The notes beneath the pieces are model-generated. The model had not been told where the DNA came from and ran no database searches. It saw nothing but the letters and a program-made list of their open reading frames with translations. Both the position numbers and the translations under genes were made by a program. From Catellatospora vulcania (GTDB taxonomy: Bacteria; Actinomycetota; Actinomycetes; Mycobacteriales; Micromonosporaceae), in the NCBI RefSeq assembly GCF_009720385.1, contig NZ_WARX01000001.1, forward strand, positions 124,001 to 188,000: DNA of 64,000 nucleotides, written 5' to 3'. This document shows positions 8,844 through 16,574 of the stretch, piece by piece (positions within the stretch are counted from its first letter, which is position 1; every line of letters starts with the position of its first letter).

Positions 8844-11563
8844 GGGGCCACCTCGTACGGGATGATGAGCTGCGCGCGGTGGTGCACCGCACGGTCGAAG
8901 TGCAGGGCCCGGTTGAGCCGGGGGAACCAGGGCGGGCCGCCGGGCTGCGGATACAGCGCGGAGAGCTCGGGTCCGTGCACGTCGAGCGCCACCCACGCGC
9001 CGATCGTGTCGAAGCGGGCGCCGGGGCCGCCGAGGTCGTCGCGCAGCCGGGCGACCGTGCGCCACCAGCCCAGCACGTGGGTGCGCCGCTCGGGGCCGCG
9101 CGCCAGCACGGTGCGCAGCAGCTCGTGGCCGCTGGGCAGGCCCGGTCCGGGTTTGGCGGCCAGGCGGGCGGCGACCGCGTCCAGGGCGAAGGCGAACACG
9201 TAGTGCGGGGTGTCGGCGACCTCGGCGTCGGGCCGCTCCGCGGCGAGTTCGGCCAGCAGGCCGGTGATGCCGTCGGCGTCGTACCAGTCGCAGCGGTGGC
9301 GGGTGTCGAGCACCGCGTGCAGCGACTTGGCGGCGGTAGTCGCGTCGGAGTCCAGGCACAGCACGCTGAACCGGGCCGAACCGGAGGTGTGCTGGCTGCC
9401 CAGGGCGTGCCCGGCGGCCAGCAGCACCGCGCAGGCCTCGTCGGCCCGGGTGCCGAGCACGGCGAGGTTGCGGCCGGGCGCGCGGTTGAGCCGCAGCGTG
9501 GCCGGGCGGCCGGTCACGTCGATGGTCTCGCCGAGCAGGGCCACCGCGCCCACCGCGGCGGGCAGCTCCGGCGCGGGCGGCGGCGGCAGCAGCGGGAACA
9601 GCGGGCGGGCGTCGCCGTCGAACAGCCGCGGCGGCTCAGCTCCGTCGGGTCGCGCCGACCACAGCTGTTCCTGCAGCCCGAGCCAGGTCGCGCGGTCGCC
9701 GGCGTCGGGCAGCCGCACGATGGTGTTCGCCGACGGCACGCCCGAGTCGGCGTTGACCACGGCGTGGCAGCGCGGGATCAGCTCGGCGGCCAGGTTCACA
9801 TCCGACAGGATGCGCCGTGCCTTGGGCAGCGCGATGCGCAGCGTGAACTGCGAGACCAGGCCCGAACGGCCCCACAGCGCCTCGATGCCGGACACGTCCT
9901 GGCTGGCCAGCACCAGGTGGATGCCCTGCGAGCGGCCCCGGCGGGCCAGGTCCTCCAGCAGGTCCACGGCCTCGCTGGTCACCGCGTCGCGCGCACCCAG
10001 CAGCACCTGGAACTCGTCGATGACGGCGACGATGCGCGGCCAGTCGCCCGCCGGGTCCTCGGCCCGCAGCTCGGCGAGCTTGGTCGCCTCGTGCTGCTTG
10101 GCGGCGGCGGCCCGGCGCTTGAGCTCCTCGGCCAGGTGCCGCAGCAGGGCCAGGCCGAACTCCCGGTCGCTGTTGACGTTGACGCCGACCAGCCGCACCT
10201 GCGGCAGCCAGCTCGGGTCGCGGGTGCCGGGGGCGAAGCGGGCGAAGGACACGCCCTCCTTGAAGTCCAGCAGGTACAGCGACAGCTCGCCGGGGGAGTA
10301 GCGGGTGGCCAGCGCGGCCAGCCAGCAGTAGATCAGGTTGGTCTTGCCGGAGCCGGACGGGCCGCCGATCAGCGCGTGCGGCGGGTCGTCGCCGAGCACC
10401 AGCTCCACCAGCCGCCCGTCGGTGCCCTCGCCGATGGGCGCGCGCAGCGCCTCGGCCGAGGACTGCTGCCAGATCTCGTCGGGCAGCAGGGCCGCGAACG
10501 GCACCGGCGGCGGCCCGGCGGTGGCCTGCTCGGCCAGCGCCCGGCAGACCCCGGTGACCAGGGCAGCCCCCGGCGGGGCGTCCAGGCGCACCGGGATCTC
10601 GCCGGTGAGGCTGGTCCGGGCGGTGCCGCCCGCCCGGAGTGCGATCGTCTCGACGTCGGCGTCACCGGCGAGCTCGAAACCACGGCTGATCAGGTGTACG
10701 CCGGCCGCGACGCCAGTGCGGGCCACCCGGTCGAGCTGGGCGCGCTCGGCTTTGGACAGCTCCGCCCCGTTCGGGTCGGCCAGCAGCACCGCCACCCGCC
10801 ACGGCTCGGGGCGGCGGCCGGTCTCCGCGGCCAGCTCGGCGACGCTCAGGTAGACCCCGCCGAGCACGTTCTCGTTGATGCGGCGGATCTGCTCGGCGAG
10901 GTCGTCGAGCAGCGGGGCGAGCCCGCCCGGCCCGAGATACGAGATGAGCCCGGCCGGGGCCAGCGGAGCGAGCCCCGCCAGCGCGCCGCCGAGGCGGCCC
11001 GGGTCGTACACGCTGATCCGCAGCGAACCGGGCGGCACCGACGCCAGTGCACGCAGCAGCATCGCCCCGATCAGGGCGTCCACGGCGGCCGCGCCGTCGC
11101 CGGACACGTGCAGGTGCGCGTTGTCCAGCAGCGGGACCAGGGCCGGGACGGGCGTGGCCGGGGCCGGTTCCTGCACCAGCGAGCCGACGCGCAGCAGCCC
11201 GGGGGTGAGCCCGGCCTGCGGCTCCGGCTTCATCCCGGGTCGCCACGCCGTCCACGGGCTGCCCGCGGTGCCGGGCGCGGCCGCCTCGGCGAGCCCGAGC
11301 AGCCCCCGGCCGAGCTTGGCGGTCTCCCGCTCGCGGCGGGCACGGGCCTCGGCCAGCGCGGTGTCCCGGGTCGCCAGCAGTTCGTCGCGCCGTTTCGGGG
11401 CCGAGCGCCGGACGGCGTCGAGCTGCGCGAGCGCCGCGACCCGGGCCGCCGCGGTGGCGGCCAGCGAGGCGCGGGCGGCGTGCCGGGCCGCGGCAAGTTC
11501 CCTGCGTACCGCCGCGACGATCCCTCGGCTGGTCGGCGCAGTCGCGGCGTCCTGTTCAGCCAC
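8840..11563 (-). CDS. FtsK/SpoIIIE-type ATPase, possibly with degenerate flanking domains
   Basis: The 907-residue protein has an Ala-rich helical N-terminus (1-100). A first region (about 125-390) reads like an FtsK fold but lacks Walker A (HVSGDGAAAVD). The central ATPase is intact: GGPSGSGKT ending at about 408, LYLLDFKEGVSF, and Walker B VAVIDEF at about 512-518, then LASQDVSG. A third region (about 660-860) starts NLAVLGTRADEA, a broken P-loop. A chain of FtsK-like domains with one competent site recalls EccC of type VII secretion. It has no FtsK N-terminal membrane helices and no gamma domain, so it is not the chromosome translocase. Partners are a small helical protein, a 335-residue protein and a membrane protein. 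Confidence 0.85.
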   Translation of the reverse strand: MAEQDAATAPTSRGIVAAVRRELAAARHAARASLAATAAARVAALAQLDAVRRSAPKRRDELLATRDTALAEARARRERETAKLGRGLLGLAEAAAPGTAGSPWTAWRPGMKPEPQAGLTPGLLRVGSLVQEPAPATPVPALVPLLDNAHLHVSGDGAAAVDALIGAMLLRALASVPPGSLRISVYDPGRLGGALAGLAPLAPAGLISYLGPGGLAPLLDDLAEQIRRINENVLGGVYLSVAELAAETGRRPEPWRVAVLLADPNGAELSKAERAQLDRVARTGVAAGVHLISRGFELAGDADVETIALRAGGTARTSLTGEIPVRLDAPPGAALVTGVCRALAEQATAGPPPVPFAALLPDEIWQQSSAEALRAPIGEGTDGRLVELVLGDDPPHALIGGPSGSGKTNLIYCWLAALATRYSPGELSLYLLDFKEGVSFARFAPGTRDPSWLPQVRLVGVNVNSDREFGLALLRHLAEELKRRAAAAKQHEATKLAELRAEDPAGDWPRIVAVIDEFQVLLGARDAVTSEAVDLLEDLARRGRSQGIHLVLASQDVSGIEALWGRSGLVSQFTLRIALPKARRILSDVNLAAELIPRCHAVVNADSGVPSANTIVRLPDAGDRATWLGLQEQLWSARPDGAEPPRLFDGDARPLFPLLPPPPAPELPAAVGAVALLGETIDVTGRPATLRLNRAPGRNLAVLGTRADEACAVLLAAGHALGSQHTSGSARFSVLCLDSDATTAAKSLHAVLDTRHRCDWYDADGITGLLAELAAERPDAEVADTPHYVFAFALDAVAARLAAKPGPGLPSGHELLRTVLARGPERRTHVLGWWRTVARLRDDLGGPGARFDTIGAWVALDVHGPELSALYPQPGGPPWFPRLNRALHFDRAVHHRAQLIIPYEVAP

Positions 11564-12563
11564 CGCTGCGGCGGCGCGTGGACTGCGTGACGCGGCCCAG
11601 CTCGTCGACGGCGGAGCGGCGGCGGCCGCTGTCGGTGATGCGCAGCGCTGCCCGGTGGGCCTCGGCCCGCTCGGTGGCCCGCTGCTGCGCGGCTCCGGCG
11701 GCGGCCCGTTCGGCCTCGATGATCTGGTTCAGCTCGTCGGCCGGCCGGCCGTTGGCCCGCAGCAGCGCGGCGACCAGCAGCGCGGCAGCGGTGGCGGCGT
11801 CCACCGGGTGGGTGGGCGGCCGGTCGGCGGTGCGCTGGGGCGAGGTGTGGCAGACCCGCGCCACGATCTCCTCGGCCGCCTGGGCGGGCAGCTGCGGCAG
11901 CAGTTCCGCGGGTAGCGGCAGGCCCGCCCGGCGTACCCGGGCCAGGTCCTCCAGCCGCGGCGGGTAGCCGACCAGGTCGGCGGCGAGGTGGCGCAGCAGC
12001 GGCGGCGCGATCGCGGCCAGGCCCAGGCCGACGGCGGGTCCCGCCGCGGCCAGGTGCCGGTGCAGCCGCCTGCGGTCGCCGTCGTGGGCCGCCTGCACAC
12101 AGCGGCGCAGCAGCTCGGCGCTGGACTGCGCGGCGTCGGCGCGGTCCCCGGTGAGCGTGGACGCGGAGAAGGCTTCGCCGGTCAGCGCGGCGATCCGCTC
12201 GCCCCACCAGTCGGCCAGCCGGCAGTCGCCGGAGCCGGTGACCTCGCCGCGCGGGGCCTGGGCGGGCACGACGGCCTGCCACCCCTCGTCGTGGCGGGCG
12301 TGGGCGTCGGCGGGCATGCCCAGTGCCAGCGCGTACTCGTCGAGCCGGTCCTGGGCGACGCGCAGCGCGGCGGCGGCGTGGTCCAGGCGCTCGACGGCGC
12401 GGCTCAGGTCGGGCACGCTGATCGGGGTCGCGCTGTGGTGCAGCACCCAGGCCAGCAGCCCGGTGGCGCTGCGCAGGCGCTCGGCGGCCGCGGAGACCTG
12501 CGGCAGGGGCAGCTCCTCGCGGGCGACGCGCAGCTGGTCGGCAAGATCTTGTACAAGGCTCAT
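11556..12563 (-). CDS. Hypothetical helical protein of the FtsK-like operon
   Basis: I do not recognise this 335-residue protein. It is almost wholly alpha-helical with no signal peptide or membrane segment. The N-terminal ~100 residues (MSLVQDLADQLRVAREEL and the next helices) form a coiled-coil-like bundle. The middle holds DCRLADWWGERIAALTGEAF, and the C-terminus is long, charged and Arg/Ala-rich (ERAAAGAAQQRATERAEAH). Its 3' end overlaps the ATPase start by 8 nt, and the small 86-residue gene ends 7 nt upstream of it. Position suggests an adaptor or regulatory subunit. Confidence 0.78.
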   Translation of the reverse strand: MSLVQDLADQLRVAREELPLPQVSAAAERLRSATGLLAWVLHHSATPISVPDLSRAVERLDHAAAALRVAQDRLDEYALALGMPADAHARHDEGWQAVVPAQAPRGEVTGSGDCRLADWWGERIAALTGEAFSASTLTGDRADAAQSSAELLRRCVQAAHDGDRRRLHRHLAAAGPAVGLGLAAIAPPLLRHLAADLVGYPPRLEDLARVRRAGLPLPAELLPQLPAQAAEEIVARVCHTSPQRTADRPPTHPVDAATAAALLVAALLRANGRPADELNQIIEAERAAAGAAQQRATERAEAHRAALRITDSGRRRSAVDELGRVTQSTRRRSGG

Positions 12564-12570
12564 CGGGCGC

Positions 12571-12831
12571 TCACAGCGTCGCGACGTACGACTCGGCCTG
12601 CTCCACCGCGTGCAGCGTCGCGGTGAGGCACTCCTCGAGTTCCGAGGCGGCCTGGGCGAGTGCGGCCTGCGCGGCGGTCACGGCCTCGTGGCCGGACCCC
12701 TCGACCGCGGTGGCGAGGCTGAGCTGCGCCTCGCCGAGCCGGTCGTTGGCGGAACGGACCGCGTCCTGGCCTTCCTGCACATGCAGCATGGCGGCATCGA
12801 TGGCGGCTTTGACCTCGGCGACGCTGGCCAC
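12571..12831 (-). CDS. Small two-helix protein, first gene of FtsK-like operon
   Basis: This 86-residue protein starts at GTG 12831 with GGAGG 4 nt upstream. The sequence is two long amphipathic helices broken near the middle (VEGSGHEAVT), rich in Ala, Glu and Gln, with one Cys (EECL). Size and helix-turn-helix hairpin shape match the WXG100 class of type VII substrates. The turn lacks the WxG motif and the end lacks YxxxD/E. It leads an operon with a FtsK/EccC-like ATPase, as WXG100 genes often do. Substrate, chaperone or structural subunit are all possible. Confidence 0.72.
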   Translation of the reverse strand: MASVAEVKAAIDAAMLHVQEGQDAVRSANDRLGEAQLSLATAVEGSGHEAVTAAQAALAQAASELEECLTATLHAVEQAESYVATL

Positions 12832-12923
12832 GAGACCTCCACGGGGGATCGGATGGAATACCTCCGCGAGAGTATGACGTTTTCGCCCGTTTCAGGTCCT
12901 TTCGCCACGCCTGATGGCCGTAG

Positions 12924-13526
12924 CTACTTTTCCGACAGTGCCCGGACCGCCCGCCGCTGCCGCCGCCTTCGGGAAACGGTCATCACCCACCAGACGAAAC
13001 CGATCAGGAAGATGACCACCAGGAACGGGATGATGATCGCCACGACCGACAGGCCGATGCTCGCGCCGTCCTCCACCGTCGACACCACCGGAGCCGCCAC
13101 CCCGCCCGAGGCGAGATTCATCACCGGCCGGGCAGCCGCCTTGGTGCCGTGCACCGTGAGCGCTATGAGCAGGCCGATCACGATCGGTATCCACAGCTTC
13201 TGCGTCCACAGCGCCGACGGGTCGGTGACCGTGACCGTCTCCGAGCCCGAACCCGCCGCGAAGGCCATGCCGCCCGCGGTCGGCCGGACCACCGTCTGCA
13301 CCACGTCGTTGACGCTGTCCACCACCGGCACCTTGTCCGCGACGAACTCGATCGCCAGCAGCACCGCGAGGATCAGCATCACCCACCCGTTGCTCAGCCA
13401 GGACCAGGCTGAAGGCAGATTGATGAGGTTCGTGTACCGGTCGAGCAGGCCGATCACCAGCAGCGGGATGTACGCATTGAGCCCCGCCGCGGTGGCCAGC
13501 CCCGTTCCGGTCAGAAGTTCGAGCAC
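12924..13526 (-). CDS. DUF4126 family membrane protein
   Basis: The 200-residue membrane protein begins MLELLTGTGLATAAGLNAYIPLLVIGLLDR-like, the usual start of DUF4126, with Gly-rich small-residue helices. About five membrane segments follow and a basic tail ends it (SRRRRQRRAVRALSEK). Function of the family is unknown. The GTG start at 13526 has CATGCT exactly 6 nt upstream. It is divergent from nucS with 71 bp between starts. Confidence 0.82.
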   Translation of the reverse strand: MLELLTGTGLATAAGLNAYIPLLVIGLLDRYTNLINLPSAWSWLSNGWVMLILAVLLAIEFVADKVPVVDSVNDVVQTVVRPTAGGMAFAAGSGSETVTVTDPSALWTQKLWIPIVIGLLIALTVHGTKAAARPVMNLASGGVAAPVVSTVEDGASIGLSVVAIIIPFLVVIFLIGFVWWVMTVSRRRRQRRAVRALSEK

Positions 13527-13585
13527 GATCCCAGCATGCCCCGCACGCGCAACGGACGCGAACGCTACGGCGGATACGCGTCCCT

Positions 13586-13591
13586 TAGGCT
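13586..13591 (+). promoter_or_regulatory. nucS leaderless -10 (TAGGCT)
   Basis: TAGGCT ends 6 nt before the GTG start of nucS and no ribosome site precedes the start. The spacing is the same as at ten other genes in the window. Confidence 0.6.
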
Positions 13592-13597
13592 GTTTCG

Positions 13598-14257
13598 GTG
13601 CGTCTCGTCATCGCCCGGTGCACCGTCGACTATGTCGGACGGCTGTCATCCCACCTCCCCTCCGCCAAACGCCTGCTCATCGTGAAGGCGGACGGTTCGG
13701 TCTCGATCCACGCCGACGACCGGGCATACAAGCCGCTGAACTGGATGAGCCCACCCTGCAAGCTGGTCGAGGAGCCCGGCGTGTGGCGCGTGGTCAACAA
13801 GGCCGGTGAGGAACTCCGCATCGCCCTGGAGGAGGTCTTCGAGGACACCTCCCACGTCTTCGGCCCCGACCCGGGCCTGCAGAAGGACGGCGTCGAAGCC
13901 CATCTCCAGGAGCTGCTGGCCGCCGCCCCCCACACTTTCGGCGAGGGCTACACCCTGGTCCGCCGCGAGTACATGACCGCCATCGGCCCCGTGGACCTGC
14001 TCTGCCGCGACGCCGCCAAAGCCCACGTGGCTGTCGAGATCAAACGTCGCGGCGAGATCGACGGCGTCGAGCAACTGACCCGCTACCTCGAACTCCTCAA
14101 CCGCGACCCCCTGCTCGCCCCGGTCGCCGGCATCTTCGCCGCCCAAGAGATCAAACCCCAGGCCCGGGTCCTCGCCGAAGACCGCGGCATCCGCTGCGTG
14201 GTCGTGGACTACGACCGCCTCCGCGGCACCAAAAAAGACGAACTCACCCTCTTCTGA
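13598..14257 (+). CDS. nucS: Endonuclease NucS (EndoMS)
   Basis: The 219-residue NucS cuts both strands at mismatched bases. It provides the non-canonical mismatch repair of Actinobacteria that lack MutS/MutL. It begins [20 protein letters not shown] and has the N-terminal dimerisation/DNA-binding domain. The RecB-like nuclease core follows with GPVDLLCRD (Asp) and [11 protein letters not shown] (Glu-x-Lys). It ends DELTLF, resembling the C-terminal clamp-interacting peptide of the family. GTG at 13598 is likely leaderless. A family B repeat starts right after the stop codon. Confidence 0.95.
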   Translation: MRLVIARCTVDYVGRLSSHLPSAKRLLIVKADGSVSIHADDRAYKPLNWMSPPCKLVEEPGVWRVVNKAGEELRIALEEVFEDTSHVFGPDPGLQKDGVEAHLQELLAAAPHTFGEGYTLVRREYMTAIGPVDLLCRDAAKAHVAVEIKRRGEIDGVEQLTRYLELLNRDPLLAPVAGIFAAQEIKPQARVLAEDRGIRCVVVDYDRLRGTKKDELTLF

Positions 14258-14349
14258 CGAGATCCCGACGATCTTGCGCGGACCGCGGGTGCGACCCGCC
14301 CGAAACGGGTGTGAAGCGCAACGGTTCACGCGAGATCGTCGGGATCTCG
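14258..14349 (+). repeat. Intergenic structured repeat (family B, copy 1)
   Basis: Outer arms of 21 nt (14258-14278, 14329-14349) pair with one G-U-type mismatch around a 50-nt inner part. That part aligns with other B copies and can form a short inner hairpin. It begins immediately after the nucS stop and lies between convergent genes. Confidence 0.8.
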
Positions 14350-14372
14350 GGGTGGCCGGCGGGGGTCTACGG

Positions 14373-14960
14373 CTACGGGGTGAAGCCTTTGGCGACCTTG
14401 GCGAGGGAGTCGTCGACGACCTTGGCGAGGTCCAGGGTGCCGTTGGAGTCGACCCAGGCGAAGATGGCGGGGAGCATGGCGCCCAGGCAGGCGCCGGCCA
14501 TGATCTGGACCTCCAGGTCGTCCTCGGGGCGGCCGATGCGGGGCGCGACCGCGGCTGCGATCAGCTTGATGTTGCCGAGCAGGCCGTCGAGCAGGCGGGC
14601 GCGCAGCGCCGGCACGGAATTCTGCAGGCGGGAGCGGAAGAGCAGCTTGTCACGGTCGGCTTCGGGGAGGTTGCCCATCGTGGTGCGCACCGCGTGCCGC
14701 AGCGCGTCGATCGGTCCCAGGTCGGCCGGGGCCGCGGCGACCGCGGCGCCCAGCATCGGGTCGTACTCGTCGTCGAGCACGACATCCTCTTTGGTGGCGA
14801 AGTACCGGAAGAACGTGCTGGGGGAGATCTCGGCGGCCGCGGCGATCTGCTCCACCGTGGTCGCGTCGTAGCCCTGCTCGGTGAACAGCCGCAGCGCGTG
14901 CTCCTGGATCGCCCAGCGCGTCTTCTGCTTCTTCCGCTCACGCAACCCCGACGAGCTCAT
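14373..14960 (-). CDS. TetR family transcriptional regulator
   Basis: The 195-residue protein has a TetR helix-turn-helix at about 25-50 (TTVEQIAAAAEISPSTFFRYF) followed by a ligand-binding helical domain. ATG 14960 is chosen for a GGAGA site 8 nt upstream; 14978 would add six residues. It overlaps the 3' end of the MFS exporter gene by 23 nt and is its operon partner. It probably represses the operator at 16478-16509 until a drug-like ligand binds. Confidence 0.88.
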   Translation of the reverse strand: MSSSGLRERKKQKTRWAIQEHALRLFTEQGYDATTVEQIAAAAEISPSTFFRYFATKEDVVLDDEYDPMLGAAVAAAPADLGPIDALRHAVRTTMGNLPEADRDKLLFRSRLQNSVPALRARLLDGLLGNIKLIAAAVAPRIGRPEDDLEVQIMAGACLGAMLPAIFAWVDSNGTLDLAKVVDDSLAKVAKGFTP

Positions 14961-16461
14961 GTGCGGATTCTCCACCATCGCCGGGGTCGGTACGGCGGGT
15001 GGGCAGCAGCAGGGCCGTCAGCACCGCCCCGACGACCGTGATCGCCGCGCAGCACCACAGCACGGCGGCCATGCCCGCGATGAACGCGTCATGGGCGCTC
15101 GCCGCCAGCTCCGGGCGGCCCAGCGCGGCAGCCACGGCGTACGCTCCGGCGGCCGAGTCCCGGGCGGTCCCGGCCGCGTCGGACCCGAGGCCGGTGACGT
15201 CGACCCGTCCCGCGTAGACGGCATTGAGCAGGCTGCCCAGCAGGGCCACGCCCAGTGCCCCGGCGGCCTGGCGCATGGTCATCGTCAGTGCGGTGCCGGA
15301 GCCGGCCCGCTCCGGCGGCAGCGCACCCAGCACGGCGTCCATCGCGGGGGCAAGGGCCAGCCCGGTGCCGAAGCCGACGATCGCGCACCAGGCGGCCGTG
15401 AAGCCGTACCCCGTGGCGGGTCCGGTCGTCGCGCCCAGCGCCAGCCCGGCCGCGGTGATGAGCAGGCCCGCGGTGACCGGAAGCCGGTGGCCGATCCGGA
15501 CGGACAGCCGAGCCGCGAGCGGTGACGCCACGAACAGTCCGCCGATCAGCGGCAGCAGCCGTACGCCGGTGCCGAGGGCGTCGTAGCCGAAGCCGAAGGA
15601 CAGGTACTGCGGCACGACGAAGAGCAGGCCGAACAGGCCGAAGGAAAGGATCGTGGCGGCGACCGCGCCCCACAGGAAGCCGGGGTCCCCGAACAGCCGC
15701 AGGTCGATCATCGGGTCGGCGGTGCGGCGCTCCCACCACCCGAAGGCCGTCAGCAGCAGGACGCCGCCGGCCAGCGCGGCCACCACCAGCGGGTCCCCCC
15801 AGCCGCGTTCGGGGGCGGCGACGATGCCGTACACCAGGGTCACCAGGCCGGTCGTGGAGAGCAGGCCGCCGGGCAGGTCGGCGGGGCGCGGGCGCGGATC
15901 GCGGTTCTCCGGCATCAGCAGCGCCACGGCGAGCATGCCGAGTGCCGCGACCGGCACGTTGATCAGGAAGATCGAACCCCACCAGAAGTGATCGAGCAGG
16001 TAGCCGCCCACGATCGGGCCGAGCGGGATGCCCAGTCCCAGGCCCAGCATCAGCACCGCGACCGCCTTCGGCCGTTCGGCGGGGGCGAACAGCGCGGGCA
16101 GCACCGCGATAGCGGTCGGGGTCAGCATCGCCGCGCCCGCGCCCATCAGGGTGCGGGCGACCAGCAGCGCGGCCAGCCCGTCCGCGAACACCGAGATCAG
16201 CGAGGCCGCGCCGAGCACGGCCAGCCCGGCCAGGATCAGCCGGCGGCGGCCGTAGCGGTCGCCCAGCGCCCCGAACGGCAGCATCAGGCCCGCGAACACC
16301 AGCACGTACGCGTTGACGACCCACTGCAGCCCGTCGGTGCCCGCGTCCAGGTCCGCCGCGATCGTGGGCAGCGCGACATTGAGCACCGTCCCGTCCAGGC
16401 CCACCACGAGCACGCTGAGCACCAGCGCGCCCAGTGCCCACCAGCGCCGTACGTTCGACAT
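14938..16461 (-). CDS. MFS drug exporter, DHA2 (EmrB/QacA) family
   Basis: The 507-residue protein has 14 predicted membrane helices, as expected for the DHA2 proton-antiport exporters. Motif C-like VGLDGTVLNVALPTIA is in helix 1, GDRYGRRR (motif A) follows helix 2, and further family loops are present. Such proteins expel cationic or lipophilic drugs. GGAGG stands 7 nt before the ATG. The upstream region carries a strong inverted repeat, and the TetR gene follows with overlapping frames, so self-regulation is likely. The exact substrate is not readable. Confidence 0.9.
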   Translation of the reverse strand: MSNVRRWWALGALVLSVLVVGLDGTVLNVALPTIAADLDAGTDGLQWVVNAYVLVFAGLMLPFGALGDRYGRRRLILAGLAVLGAASLISVFADGLAALLVARTLMGAGAAMLTPTAIAVLPALFAPAERPKAVAVLMLGLGLGIPLGPIVGGYLLDHFWWGSIFLINVPVAALGMLAVALLMPENRDPRPRPADLPGGLLSTTGLVTLVYGIVAAPERGWGDPLVVAALAGGVLLLTAFGWWERRTADPMIDLRLFGDPGFLWGAVAATILSFGLFGLLFVVPQYLSFGFGYDALGTGVRLLPLIGGLFVASPLAARLSVRIGHRLPVTAGLLITAAGLALGATTGPATGYGFTAAWCAIVGFGTGLALAPAMDAVLGALPPERAGSGTALTMTMRQAAGALGVALLGSLLNAVYAGRVDVTGLGSDAAGTARDSAAGAYAVAAALGRPELAASAHDAFIAGMAAVLWCCAAITVVGAVLTALLLPTRRTDPGDGGESAHELVGVA

Positions 16462-16477
16462 GACAGCTCCTCCAAAA

Positions 16478-16509
16478 TGACAGCTACTAGAAAATGACAG
16501 TAGCTGTCA
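16478..16509. promoter_or_regulatory. Operator over the MFS-tetR promoter
   Basis: Arms TGACAGCTACT (16478-16488) and AGTAGCTGTCA (16499-16509) are perfectly inverted with a 10-nt spacer that repeats AAAATGACAG. It lies 17-48 bp upstream of the exporter start, beside the ribosome site, and fits a TetR dimer site. Confidence 0.65.
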
Positions 16510-16532
16510 GAATTTTGGAGCGCAAACAGCGA

Positions 16533-16560
16533 GGCCCCCGGCGTGGTTACGCCGGGGGCC
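16533..16560 (-). terminator. Hairpin terminator after aldehyde dehydrogenase
   Basis: Arms of 12 nt (GGCCCCCGGCGT and its complement) with a GGTT loop lie 15 bp past the dehydrogenase stop. No T-run follows, as is common in high-GC actinomycetes. Confidence 0.7.
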
Positions 16561-16574
16561 CGTCGTGTCTTCGA

